Positions 11,996-23,145 of a DNA stretch of 64,000 nucleotides are shown here, in pieces. This stretch comes from Cristatella mucedo (Eukaryota > Bryozoa > Phylactolaemata > Cristatellidae). The notes under the pieces are model-generated. The model searched no databases. It saw nothing but the letters and a program-made list of their open reading frames with translations, and was not told where the DNA came from. Each line of letters starts with the position of its first letter. Position 1 is the stretch's first letter. The DNA is taken from assembly GCA_009760855.2 (NCBI GenBank), contig WPIO01000064.1:1416001-1480000 (forward strand). The letters run 5' to 3'. The position numbers and the translations under genes were made by a program.

Positions 11996-12092
11996 GCGCA
12001 CACAGACACGCGCACACACGCACACACACACACGCACACGTGCACACACACACACACATACACGCGCACACACACACACACACACACACGCA
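11996..12092. repeat. (CA)n-rich microsatellite
   Basis: CACACA tract with CG interruptions (ACACGCGCACACACG type), about 95 bp. Confidence 0.95.
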
Positions 12093-12564
12093 TTTGAACA
12101 CACACATGCGCCAACTTTACCCAGCTGCCCCTGCCCATGCCAATTGGCTTCGGCTTTAGACAGGTCATTCGGTTAACCTCGCCGCATCATCCGTTAAAGA
12201 TTTCTAGAAACTTGCAAACTTGCTTTTGAAGAAATTGACAGTCAGCCATACCCGACCACAGGCACCCAGCAACGCCCATGCTGTCGGGCTAGCGTGCCCG
12301 GAAACCGGCTCACGTCCGAGGCTGTGCTCAGGCCCTGTTAACCAGCCTGGATGCTAGCCCCAGCGATCGATTCTAGCCCTGAGCCATTTTAGATCGCACG
12401 CAACGTAAGCAGTCGTTGTAGATTACGTGCAACAGTGAGACTCGTAAAATTCATTTGCGCAAGTCTAAAATACAGTGCTGTGCTGCTTCTTGGCCCAGGT
12501 TGAGGCTTCTCTGATCGACCTGATTAACTTTGTAATTAGTTGAGCTAGACAAATTAGAAATCCT

Positions 12565-12805
12565 GTCGGGGGAAAATGTTAGCAACTGACATGACAACGT
12601 CCCCTCATTTGACGACGTTTAAAAAGAAGCTGAAACCCGCCTGTTCCTCACAGCATGTGTGTCGACCGTGTTCGTTGTCTCTTTTGGGTTATACCTGCTT
12701 AAGTTGTCCATGTTCTTACTAACCAATCGATTGCTGTGCTTCTTTTCCAGCACATATGTGTAAAAGTGCTAGAATGAGATTTAGTTATCCTAGGGTGCTA
12801 CATAG
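12565..12805 (+). mobile_element. 3' fragment of L2-like LINE (family A)
   Basis: It encodes the decayed C-terminal motif (LTTFKKKLK) and then the family tail (GTGCTAGAATGAGATTTAG, GGTGCTACATAG). The intervening part is diverged. Confidence 0.6.
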
Positions 12806-13544
12806 AGCCAGAGGGTGGAAATGCTTTTGCACACAGCTCTAGCCGGAGGACTCGCCCTCGGGCTTCGGCAGATCTCGTCGACCTTCGCAAAGGGCGTGCG
12901 GCATGCTTGTCTGCAAAGGGATGCGTGTCTGCTTGCCATCCGGCACGCCCCTTGAGCCTGGCATAATTAGCAGCCGTAGGCAAGTTTGCAAGTTGTCCCC
13001 CCTCCTGGGCTTCATCCTGTGTCTGCCTCTAGAAATGCCTCAGTGAGATATGGCTTGAAAAGCAAGGGAGTCAACAAAGCAGCCTTAGGGCAAATTCAGC
13101 TCAGTCGAGTAGTGGGACAGTCAGTTTCAAATACATTATTAGTTGCTACATGCAAACTTGCAGCAATCCAAGTGCATCTTTCTTTGTAAGAAAAAAGGGG
13201 CACCTTCTTAGATTACTCAATCGTGATTCGTGTTCTGAACCAGCCCTGGCAATGCTTTTACATGATATAGACTGTGCCGTCAGAAATCTCGATGCGCTTT
13301 TTCGAGATAATTCGGAGCTGTTCTTCTATAGCACTTACGATTGTCGCATCCCTAGCTCTTGCAAATCTCCCTTCTGCAAAAACCTCTAGTTGCTTCCTCG
13401 ATGGGCATTGCTACGATTCGACTTGACAGCATCCCTGCTCAAAGTCTCCCTCTTTCTGCAGGAGCCAGACCAAGACTTCGGTGCTCAAGCGGCCTGGCGT
13501 GATGTGTGTGTGAACTAGGCAGGCATGAATGTCGCTTCTTTCTC
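12806..13544. other. No gene recognised
   Basis: No supported frame, RNA gene or repeat. Confidence 0.35.
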
Positions 13545-13985
13545 TTACATCACGGTCTTCTCGTCAAGGCGCGCATCGACGTCTTGATCGTGTCACTCAC
13601 TCTCAACTCCCACATGCCTTCATTCTGCTGCCCCAGCCTATCTTTCCGAATTACTTTCCCTCGGTTCACGTGCTACTCTTACTCAGGTCGTCTAGCTGTG
13701 CCTCTTATGAACTTCAATCCATTGAAGACCGTGCCTGTAGTTCATATGCTCAGAACGCCTGGAACTTGCTACCGACTGACATCTTCCTGCTTGAAGACGT
13801 TTAAAGGGAAGCGAGAAAGCCCTCTGTTTGTTACTCACTGCATTTGCTCACACCTTGCGGATTGTCGTTTATGCGCCTAGGCGTGCTGAAATTGTGTGTG
13901 CTGTCATCGCTAAGCAGTTGACGTGCTTTCTTTCCGGCAAATTAAAGTGCCTAGAAAGAGCCTAGTTTCCTTATGGTCCTATGCG
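13545..13985 (+). mobile_element. L2-like LINE fragment (family A), old
   Basis: A frame-broken C-terminal region parallels the copies at 45130 and 53090 (motif SSYAQNAWNLLPTD), followed by the tail AAAGTGCCTAGAAAGAGCC. Confidence 0.65.
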
Positions 13986-14111
13986 AATGTGTTGCTATTG
14001 TTGTCATCATTGCTGTTTATTATTCCGGTAGGCGTTACGTGCAGTTTTTTCATTTCAAATCTGTGATGTGATGATATTGCAGCTTGAGCATTTACTTAAT
14101 GGAGTACCGTA

Positions 14112-14405
14112 ATGAGCTACGACCTGTCATACTCATCGGGACCTGGGATGAGTGGAGAAAACGTCATCAGATTCCTGGTCAATTATGTGCTTGTGTCAAT
14201 AGTGATTCTGTCTGTCATTGTGGGCTTGGCCTATTTGGCAGAGGTGATCTTGCTGACTCTTTGGGAGGACGAAGACGATTCCCGCATCTACATTGGAATG
14301 GCTTCCATTTTGGCCAAGTGCTGCATATTGCTCTATATCCTTCTGTCACATTACGTGATACGAGCTAACTGGTACTTGTCCAAGCCTGGCGGCATTTTCG
14401 CCTGA
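14112..14405 (+). CDS. Small predicted membrane protein, unrecognised (97 aa)
   Basis: The family is not recognised. The 97-residue frame starts at an ATG preceded by an in-frame TAA and ends at TGA. Residues about 1-18 are polar (Gly/Ser rich). Residues about 19-50 form a long hydrophobic helix (VNYVLVSIVILSVIVGLAYL), followed by an acidic loop (LWEDEDD, about 50-56). A second helix spans about 60-82 (AKCCILLYILLSHYVI), then a short tail with KPGGIFA. This predicts a two-helix hairpin membrane protein. A possible splice acceptor (GATATTGCAG) ends at 14081, so ATG may lie in an internal or terminal exon with a short 5' UTR. AATAAA at 14795-14800 fits a poly(A) signal after a 3' UTR of about 400 bp. 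It could be a complete one-exon gene, a last exon, or a retrocopy. That this frame codes is inferred from its coherent hydrophobic pattern and 3' signal. Confidence 0.5.
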   Translation: MSYDLSYSSGPGMSGENVIRFLVNYVLVSIVILSVIVGLAYLAEVILLTLWEDEDDSRIYIGMASILAKCCILLYILLSHYVIRANWYLSKPGGIFA

Positions 14406-14794
14406 GTAGTAGGCTCTGTCTCAAACATTGCATTGCCTCAAATTTGGCCCTTTGGTGAAGTGAATTGTATAATGCAAATGAAGCACCCAAACCGCTACTG
14501 CAACGGCTTGCTGCACAGTATTCGAGGGATGTGCTGGTCATGGAGGATGCGTCATGCTGGTGGTGCCATGCTGTGCAGAAAGTTGCTTGTGGCACCACCA
14601 ATGTGCTATTGGACTCGGTGCTTGATGCCAAGCTTAACAATCGCATGAAATGCCGTGGAGAATGTTTATTGTTCTCAAGAAGTCACGTCGCTCGACTGTC
14701 TGCCGAATGCTGTGCCATGCTGCTAGCATGGAATCCTCTCCCATTGTATGCTCAAAGTACTTCCGTTGCCAGGCAACCGTGGCCTTTGAAACTT

Positions 14795-14800
14795 AATAAA
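14795..14800 (+). terminator. Poly(A) signal AATAAA
   Basis: Canonical hexamer about 390 bp after the stop of the 97-aa frame, followed by a T/GT-rich stretch (TTTTTAGTCTCGGTTTTTGT) as expected downstream of a cleavage site. Confidence 0.5.
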
Positions 14801-14829
14801 GGCATGGCTTTTTAGTCTCGGTTTTTGTG

Positions 14830-15340
14830 TTTATTCTTTGCATTACGTTGAAATCGGTGGACTACGTGTACAGGTATGTATTGCAATGCCGGAGGTCACA
14901 GCCGTTGCTTGACTGCGAACTAGAGACTTATTGTGAAATAGATCATGCCAAGCAGATTTATGAATGGCTCCACGTTCCATTATGTAACACTGCAGACACG
15001 ATCTCTCAGCTGACAGGATTTACTCATGACTTTCGAGCTGGCTAGGATATAAAGAGAATACGCGACAGTGGCCGGCTCCTTTGTTTACGGTCTGCCAGAG
15101 TCGGTGAGTCATTGAGCTGAGCCTTATGTTGCTATAAGCTTGCATCAAGCCTACCTGATAAGCTTTAACGCAAGTTTTAACCTCCCGAGTCGCCAGTTGT
15201 ATCGACTGTAATGTGCAGCAATGTTTTTGTTTGCTTTTGCTGGAGTAGTGTCGTTGATATTGCTACTTGTGGCGTGTTTTGAGCGGAAGGCAGTGCAGTT
15301 GGCTAGGGCACCGACATCTGGTCCGTAGACATTATATATA
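14830..15340. other. No gene recognised
   Basis: Nothing supportable beyond short open frames. Confidence 0.35.
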
Positions 15341-15347
15341 TAATTCC

Positions 15348-15475
15348 TGTGTATAGCGCCCCAAGAGAACTTAATCTCTATTCAGGCGCTTCACATGTGC
15401 CTCGGGGCTCGAGCCCACGACCTCAGTCAGACCTGGGTCGGGGCGAGAGCACCTTAACCGCTGGACATTGCGTAT
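15348..15475 (-). mobile_element. SINE family 2, inverted copy
   Basis: Reverse complement of the 10578 element: L2-like tail (AGAGAACTTAATCTC), then GGGGCTCGAGCCCACGACC (B-box region), then the tRNA-like head. Confidence 0.72.
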
Positions 15476-15489
15476 GCTTCGCTGTAGCG

Positions 15490-15655
15490 AAGATCCTCGG
15501 TCTTAGCCCCCCCCCCCTTACCCCGATGGGTAAGGCACTCATTCATACACTTCATGAGCCTGGTCGTGAGTTCGAGACCTGATGCAGACGAACGCTTATT
15601 GGACACTGCACAGGTGGTGATAGCCGGTTAGGCGCTTCTGCTATCATATAATTGA
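15490..15655 (+). mobile_element. tRNA-derived SINE (family 1), diverged
   Basis: GGTAAGGCACTC head, GAGTTCGAGACC in place of the B box, GGTGGTGATAGCC body and GCTTCTGCTATC end, in the family order. It is preceded by a C10 run. Confidence 0.6.
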
Positions 15656-15758
15656 TGCTGTTGATTCAGTTAACCTTTACTTGTAGTTCAATTCTATGTA
15701 TATAATAATATTAATAATAATAATTATCGGTTGTGAGGACATCATCACCTCAAGAGAA

Positions 15759-16034
<276 letters not shown>

Positions 16035-16299
16035 AAGCGTTTTGCAAGATCAGCTATTATGTTTGATGGCATGAAAGGTAGCTCACTTTGGTCAGAATGC
16101 AATAGCACCCAAGGAGAACCTCGGGTCACCAGTTAATAGGACACCTGGTTGGTATCATGCACTGAAATCATGCACTGAAATCATGCACGGTAAGCACGCA
16201 CAGCACACCGGAACAAGGAAGACATGTTCGCTTTGCAGGAAAGCAACGCACTGCAATTCCGTCTTTAGCTGATGGTTAAAGGATGCAAAGTCACTTCAC

Positions 16300-17790
16300 G
16301 TTATCCATGGCAAACATTTCGCTTTCGTGTTCTCATGCTATGGCCTTACGCTGCCTTGGTTAGCTAGTCTACTTACACGTTCTAACGGCGATACAGCTAC
16401 CATTACTACAATAAACTTTTCGCAACTGGTGCTTTGACTCCGAATTATAAAGGCCAGTATGCAAAGTGTACCCACCAACTTTCTCGGGAGTCCCTCTGCG
16501 TTCTCAGGCTAGGACCTCCGGTGGCCCGGTCTAAATGGCAGCCCTAATTTGGCAGGCAGTGATCCAGTGTAAACCACTAAACTTCCTGCGTTTGCGCTTA
16601 CGCTATCTAATGCTGCGGCTTCCAATGGCCCGGGCTAGCCAGCATCCCTTCATATCGGAACTGTGGTACAGCTGCCGTTTCCACAATAAGCACTTCGTAG
16701 CTGCGGTTTTGATACTAATTTACAGGCTAAAATTTTCCGGGTTTACCAACCAAATTTTGCGGCATAGCACATGGGCTTTCTCAAGTTAGGACCTCCAATG
16801 GCCGGACCAGCGAGCCTCCCAACTTATTCCAGCTGCGAAACAGCTACAATTTCCACGATAGGTGTTGTAAACTTGTGTTTTTGATGTCACATTATCGATA
16901 CACTCGTTGTGGTTTTACCCACCAAATTGTATGACTTTGGAAGGGCATGTTCTAATGCTACGGCCTTCAATTGCCCGGGTTGTCACGGGCCGTAACTATA
17001 TAACGCGTTATCGAAATCGAATAACATTTGGTGGGAAAATCCGGAACACTGGTTTCCACAATAAGAAATAAAAAACCGCAGTTCGACGACGCTAACGGTT
17101 GGAATAGTAGCTGTGTAGCAATTCGAAAATGCAGAGCAGGTCGGGAGATTGGAGGCAATGCCTCCATTGCATTGCCAGGCCGGGCCATTGAGGCCGTTGC
17201 GTGAGAACTGGCACGGCCCATGTCATGAAATTTGCTTGGTACCTCGAAGCACTCGATGCTGTAACATGACATCAACAGCTGTAGTTGCTCTACGCTTATT
17301 GTGGGAATATAAGCTATATCGCAGTTCAATTACGTACGGAGGCTGGTTGGTCCGAGCCGTTGGAGGTAATACCATGAGAACGTTTGTGCGCTGCGCCTTA
17401 AGACTTAGTTGGTTAACCCGGAACACTGCTTCTTATAATGCGGAATCAAAACCGAATTTGCACAAAACCAAATATGGAAACAGCAGTTTTATTGCAGTTC
17501 GAAATTGCATGGCGGCCCAGCCATTGAGGTAACGGCAGTAGAACGTGGATGCGTAATTGTACAAAAAATGTTAAGGGTAAACCCGTCCCACCATTTTCTA
17601 TAGTGCGGAATTAAAACCACAGTTTCATGATACCTTGGTGGAAATAGCAGTTGCATTGCCGTTCTAATCTGTCAATATGCCGGTTGGCCCTTGAGGGCAA
17701 AGCACGAGAACAGGCAAACTCAATTGCATGAAATTCGGTGGGTAAACCCTTTACGTCATTCTGTATTATTTGGAATCAAAAACGTATCGT
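16300..17790. repeat. Mirror-image array of about 170-bp monomers
   Basis: A landmark (ACCTCCAATGGCCCGG type) recurs at about 16337, 16510, 16614, 16787 and 16958. Its reverse complement (GGCCATTGAGG type) recurs at about 17183, 17354, 17519 and 17687. Spacing is 165-173 bp except one short unit of about 104 bp. Each monomer also carries CCACAATAA, GCGGTTTTGAT and GGTTTACCAACCAAATTTT blocks or their complements. Orientation flips near 17000, so the whole is a diverged foldback structure. Confidence 0.75.
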
Positions 17791-18124
17791 TTGGATGTTT
17801 ATTTTGAAAAGGGCAGCTGCATAGCAGTATATCTCAGCTACTTATGGGAGCCGAATGTTTGTGCTCGAAACGTCAATCTACGCCGGAACAGTCCTAATGA
17901 GATATTACCTTTAAGAAATTGCACACAGCCTGAACATCTAATTAAAAAATTGGTTAACATGGTTAGGCTGTAGTAATTTTTCTATTTAAGTATAACATTT
18001 CAAAATGGATCTAGAATCTGGCATAAACTATACCGTATTGTGAGTTATAATATGCGTTTTCTCTAATAAAATACCCTGATAAGGAATATATGTGTAAACC
18101 AGCATTCGCTAAAATAATTGTTTG
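17791..18124. other. No gene recognised
   Basis: AT-rich sequence between the mirror array and a Tc1-like relic. Confidence 0.35.
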
Positions 18125-18560
18125 CTTGCTTTTTCCTGCGCGCTTATGGCGCTTCGTGCCTTTTTCGGTGTACCGCAGTTTACACCTGGTTTTGCTGGTC
18201 GAGAAAGTTGGACTTCAAAGCTCGAATACTCTGCTTGGGGGTCGTTACATGCGGCAGCAAGATACGACCCTGAGCACGATGCCAGTCCAGTGACAAATAC
18301 TTGTTTGACATATGCTCGTGTGGCGCTATAGCTGCGGCCCAGCAAGTCGCCAGATTTGTTCCATATAAAACGACTATCTAGCGATATCGACAGGCGGCTG
18401 AGGTGGGGCATTCGGCATACATCAGGAGCCGACCAGTTTTCAATTAAGCTTTGGCTCTGCCGAATGTGCTGCAGCAGACGAGACGCTGAAGGAGCTTTTG
18501 TGAATGCAACTGCCTATGAAAACAATTTATTCTTGGCGTCAAAAATTGTTGAATTGCCAG
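18125..18560 (+). mobile_element. Decayed Tc1/mariner-like transposase relic
   Basis: Translated fragments contain a QQD motif (RYMRQQDT) in the position of the Tc1 catalytic QQDNDP motif. The following nucleotides parallel the relic at 41607-41965 (GTTGGACTTCAAAGCTCGAA and later GGGGCATTCGGCATACATCA). Many frame breaks. Confidence 0.5.
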
Positions 18561-19244
18561 CGCTGCACAGCAGAGATCCTATCCCCGTTGGCTGCTGCAC
18601 AGTGGATGCTACCCGTACTACTACTACCCCCCCCCCTCCTTCTCAGATGCATCGTCGGTATCGTCTGCAGCCGCACGGAGGCACGGAGGCTGTGCATAGT
18701 GCGGTAGCAGAAAAAAGAAGGCCGATCGTCGGACCCTTCCTTTTAGCGCTTCGCTGAGAGCATCTCTCGAAGACAGACGGGGGGGGGGCCGGCGCCATTC
18801 TGACACTGCGTTAAACCGAAGAGGATCGCGCCAGGTAGGAATATTCCAGGAGCTTTTTCGCCTGCCTAGGCAACCCGCCGACGCTGCCATCCAATCAAGG
18901 CACCTATCGCATGACTCAGATTTGGACTCAGTTATTAAACCTAAGAGAACTACTAAGTGTTTCTAGTCACTTTACTTGTACAATAAAGAAGAATGCCAAC
19001 TTTTTAGTGATTGAGCATGCATTAAAAAACCATTTTCTCTTAATAACTGGCCATTGTGCCGTGAGGACGCACTCATAGGAAAGACCAATGACCTGACAAG
19101 CTGGAAGAGCTATCTTGGTCAGCAGATTTGTTATCGGCATTTTCATTCTATTCGTTTTAATTAGTGCGTGAGAACTTGTTGCGAGCTCTGTATTTTCTTC
19201 AGGAATGACTCCTTAAGTGTAGCATCTTGGAAAAAGCATCGCAT
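18561..19244. other. No gene recognised
   Basis: It contains C-rich and G-rich homopolymer runs (about 18628-18640, 18779-18790). No supported gene. Confidence 0.35.
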
Positions 19245-19530
19245 TGTCTTAAAAATAATATACATGATAATACACTTTATAGCGCCATCTGAGAACTGAA
19301 TCTTTTTCTAGGCATTTTATAGATTCTGTATTGGAAGCATGATCGAATTGATAGTGGTAGCAAGGCCAATGACAACAAGCATAACTTGGTTAGAGGTGAA
19401 ATGCAACTGGGTCCGCCGGCAAATATGGTTAGTGGTAGCATGCACTGTGTCATCACGCTCAAGCATACAGAGGAAGAATCACAATGACCCATTAAAAGCT
19501 GCAATAGTAAGCACGTCTTGAATTACGTGC
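19245..19530 (-). mobile_element. 3' fragment of L2-like LINE (family A)
   Basis: The minus-strand tail (TTTATAGCGCCATCTGAGAA, TTTTTCTAGGCA) is followed by the region containing AATCACAATGACCCATTAAA, as in the copies at 26790 and 43890. Confidence 0.65.
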
Positions 19531-20310
19531 ACCATCAGTGAATCCTAACGTACTTTTCGTGGACTCTGCGTCTATGCTTGGCCTCCTGTGATTAAATCAG
19601 GAGGACAAAAGGTCAGAGATCCGCAGTAAAACAGTGCAAGCGGATTATGAAACTGAAGACAACCGTGTCAAAGGAAAGACTTTCGATGTCACCGGTGCGC
19701 CTCTCCGGTGCAAAGAAAAAATCCTATCCACGGCAATCTCTGACTTCTCAATGCCACGCTCTATTTACACGACCGACGGAGAATGGGTCGACGAATTTGT
19801 TGTATGAAAGCACTTTCACGTACATTTGAACTACTAAAGGCCAGCTCAAAAACTAATTTTCTGTCATGATAAATCATAATGCGCTTTGGGAAAGCTTCAT
19901 GTATACGAGTTAGCATAAAATATGTATGCATAGGTTTAAAGAAAGGGAGGGCCGGCTCTGGCACCCTTGGAACGATCCGAATGAGGGTGTAGCTGATGAC
20001 CCCAACCAGCCATTTCAATTGTGTGGGATTGGCTGGCGCAGGAAGGTCAAGGTCCGGCCCTCCCGTGGCTTAACCCTGGCAATGCCTGCGTGACCGTCGA
20101 AAAATAATTTACTCCGGTCCTTTTTTTCTGGTCATAGTCGATAGACGCACATGACCAAGCGGTGCTTCATCGCATTGTCAACCATTGCCTTCTCTAGCAA
20201 TCTGATTACCAACATTGTACTAGGCAAAGACGAACACTTCAAGCCTTAGGTCTCTGGTCAGGTACCCAAAAAGAGCAGAGACGAGAACACGGATTGTGCA
20301 CACAGCACGA
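19531..20310. other. No gene recognised
   Basis: No supported gene or repeat. Confidence 0.35.
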
Positions 20311-20320
20311 GCAGAAGCTT

Positions 20321-20360
20321 GGGCACAGCTGTATTAACCTTGGGCACAGCTGTATTAGCG
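20321..20360 (+). repeat. Short tandem duplication
   Basis: GGGCACAGCTGTATTA occurs twice about 20 bp apart (TTGGGCACAGCTGTATTAAC then TTGGGCACAGCTGTATTAGC). Confidence 0.85.
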
Positions 20361-20365
20361 TGTAC

Positions 20366-21175
20366 CCAGGCTATGTTCGGTTGGCTGGGACCGGACGGCT
20401 TTAATGAGAGTTACCGGCTAGGCCGGGGTTGGACCTACGGCATGGCCGGATGTGTGGTGACGAGAGGTCACCGGGGCTCTTGGGTAGGAGAAGTTGGCCG
20501 AGTAAGTCGTGGTGTTGGAGGCTCCCGGTCTCGCCGAGTTATGCACATGGATGGTTGCAGGCTTGCTCCGGCGATGCGGCCACGCACGCAAGGCAACGAG
20601 TGCCCAAGGCCCGAGCGGAGCTGGATAGCGCGCTCGTTGTTGAGACTTGTATATTCCGCGTTCCCCGTGTGGCGTGTTCGTGGCCCCCCCCCCGTAACTT
20701 GGCGTCTTTCGGTGGAAGCTTACGACTGTGGTAGTTGTCGACTCGGACTAGCCAAGCAGTTACTCAGCCAGCCGGGTCTTGGACGGCGTACGCTCGTACT
20801 GTTGGATTTGGAGTCGGTACAACGGCAGGACTGCGGAAGCCGACTGACCAACTGACACGTTTGTTCGCGCTAGCTGTGTCATCTTGCGCCCCCATAATGT
20901 ACTGTGTATAGGACCCTGCCTGTAGGCGTGTTTAGTTTCCCTGTTGTTGTTGGCGCATGCGTTATTATAAAGAGGTTTAACCTGACGGCCACTCGTCTTA
21001 CCCTAGCTCAGCGGCATGGCGAGCGGCAGCATGGCCGGAGTATATCGGGGTTTGGCGGGAACTAGCCTTTGACCCCGAGAACTCGGCTACATGCGATTGC
21101 AACTTACGTTCCTCTCTGGCGTCGCCCATACGGTCAAGTCCTCACTGCTTTACATTCCATGTCAACCGTTGGAGC
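20366..21175. other. GC-rich stretch of unknown nature
   Basis: A 178-codon open frame (20319-20855) has no recognisable domain. A TATA-like TTATAAAG near 20966 lies in the same stretch. It could be a promoter, an LTR or a decayed gene; I cannot choose between these. Confidence 0.3.
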
Positions 21176-21180
21176 ACGAT

Positions 21181-21234
21181 TTCAGCTAATTACAAAGTCC
21201 GCACGGCATCGTGCGGACGTTGTAATTAGCTGAA
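21181..21234. repeat. Hairpin with 24-bp arms
   Basis: Arm 21181-21204 pairs with 21211-21234 with one mismatch; the loop is GGCATC. Each arm contains TTCAGCTAATTACAA and GTCCGCAC or the complements. Confidence 0.93.
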
Positions 21235-21545
21235 CAGTCCAGCTTTTGCGGTGCCGTTTAGCATAGAAGCATCAAGGTCTCTGCTATGAGCACTGTGCTT
21301 CAAGCAGGAATAGATTAAAAATACGTTGTTTTGGAATGTTTTTTCGGTATACAGTTTAGGTTTTGGATTTAGGATTCGGCGTTGACGGTTGGTATGCTTA
21401 TTGGATTTAGCGTTTAAGATTTAGGCTTTGGCGTTTACGAGTTAGGCTTTACAAACGCTGGCTATCACGTAAAACTTCCTGCTTTGGGCACTGTGCCCAT
21501 AGCAGACACGTCAGTGCTACTATGCTAATCGTCGCCGTATTAGCT
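21222..21545. mobile_element. MITE-like element with inverted end modules
   Basis: The left module (AGCTGAACAG, TTTTGCGGTGCCGTTTAGCA, CTGCTATGAGCACTGTGC) is mirrored at 21483-21545 (GGGCACTGTGCCCATAGCAG and CGCCGTATTAGCT). The centre has degenerate TTTAGG-like runs. Related modules occur at 4597-4875. Confidence 0.5.
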
Positions 21546-21604
21546 AGGGAATGCATCTACTCCTGCAGACATCCTAAATGCAATAAGTAATTAGGTTTCA
21601 GCGA

Positions 21605-21865
21605 ACCAGAGCAGAAATCCTTCGCTTACACGATACGATTTAGCAGCCGCCGGATATCGAACGGTTCCATGGGAGGGACCAGGAGCGGTACGGTTCGAAT
21701 CCTGCAGTGCAGGGCAACCTCTATTGTCCGACATCCGGCTGCGATAGGCCCGAAGGCTCTTCTGCTACTACATACATACATACATGAGGCGGTTACATCA
21801 GCTTACCTATATAGCCGCGGAAGCTCTTTTGTTGCTACATAAATGAGGCAGTTAAATCAGCTTAC
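21605..21865 (+). mobile_element. tRNA-derived SINE (family 1), diverged, with duplicated 3' end
   Basis: CGGTTCGAATCCTGCAG (B box) near 21690, GGCTCTTCTGCTAC and TACATGAGGCGGTTACATCA. The 3' part is then repeated (GCTCTTTTGTTGCTAC, ATGAGGCAGTTAAATCAGC) at about 21823-21865. Confidence 0.6.
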
Positions 21866-21884
21866 CTTTTTGTTCTTACGTAAT

Positions 21885-22005
21885 ATCATGTTGTTTATCA
21901 AACATGATATTACTCACCATTCAATCGGATTTCCCTTTGCCAAATGTAAAGCGCCTAGAAAGAGACTGGGTTCTATTATTTATCAAGCGCATTATTATAT
22001 GCACG
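21885..22005 (+). mobile_element. 3' end of L2-like LINE (family A)
   Basis: CATGATATTACTCACCATTC, AAATGTAAAGCGCCTAGAAA and GCGCATTATTAT follow the family order. It is directly followed by a reversed SINE. Confidence 0.75.
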
Positions 22006-22007
22006 TA

Positions 22008-22178
22008 ATCCTAGCTGATTAAACAGCCTCTTTTTGTATAGCGACAGAAGAGCCTTTACGGCTATCACCACCGCTTGCAGTGGAGATAAAGGATCGACCA
22101 CCGCAGGAATCGAACCCACGACCTCGGGGCCGAGGTCGTGAAAGCAACCGCCTTACCTAGTGTGCCATCACGGCTCAC
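22008..22178 (-). mobile_element. tRNA-derived SINE (family 1)
   Basis: Well-preserved minus-strand copy: AGCTGATTAAACAGCCTC end, B box as GGAATCGAACCC, head GTGCCATCACGGCTCACC. Confidence 0.88.
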
Positions 22179-22179
22179 C

Positions 22180-23074
22180 ATAATGGGTGTTATTCCTGAC
22201 AGACACATGGCATATGCGGTTTAGGGTTTCTGTGTCACCCCTTAGTTGGTATGAAATTCGATCAGCGTTTAAGGAAGTGGCATGTGAGTAGGTCGCACCG
22301 CCAGGGGGACAGTCTCGGAAAGGTGGGGAGAAAGGACTGTGAGGGGGCAAAGAGAGTTGTGCCCCCCTCCTTGCATAAACTGGTGGCGGCTGCTGTCTTC
22401 GGCAGACGCTCTGAGCTTCTCGCGACGACAACTAAACTGCGACAAGTACTGAAGCCACTATCTCAAAGCCAGTTTAAAAGTCGTGGAAGTCCCGCCCATG
22501 TATGCGGGTGTGCCGCCGACGATAACAGAACACGACAATGATCAAGAAAGCTCATATCTTAATAACAAAAAAATGCACGCCCTTACAAAAGTAGAGCGAT
22601 GTATTCCAAACCCATTTCGAGGTACATATGCCCAACACCAACTATATCGTGCAACTCACTCATTCGAAGCCCGTAATACAACTTGCTAGCCATCACTTGA
22701 TGTGGGCCTTTTCAGCAGTCTGAACAATCGACATATCCGGTTTCTAACCGCTAATACACTATAGTAATCTCAGAATTAGTCAGAACTGTCTCGGCTTGCC
22801 GACGTCGCACAACAGCATAGTTTAAACCTCGAGCTTAGCATTTACTACACGCCGAGTTCACAGATCTTGATAAATTAGGTGCCAGAAAAACTTTATTTTC
22901 TTCAATTGTACTATTGCCTTCATCTTGCTCGACCTAATACAGCTGTTTTCATTTTACTTGGGCGACTCACTAGTGCCACATCTGGAGTAGGATTGTTTCA
23001 CGAAAGAACAGTACTGCTAAAACAGCTCCTCAAAATGAAATATCGGCTACCATAGCCCGGATGGTCGGCCATAA
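22180..23074. other. No gene recognised
   Basis: Open frames up to 96 codons without motifs. No supported element. Confidence 0.35.
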
Positions 23075-23145
23075 TCGGCCACACAATACTCCCCTGCGTA
23101 ACGTCCACATAGTCTTTGCGGCTTTGCAGAGTTACAGACGGTGAT
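23075..23145 (+). mobile_element. 3' end fragment of LINE family B
   Basis: CTCCCCTGCGTAACGTCCAC, ATAGTCTTTGCGGCTTTG and GAGTTACAGACGG match the family B terminal region. Confidence 0.65.
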
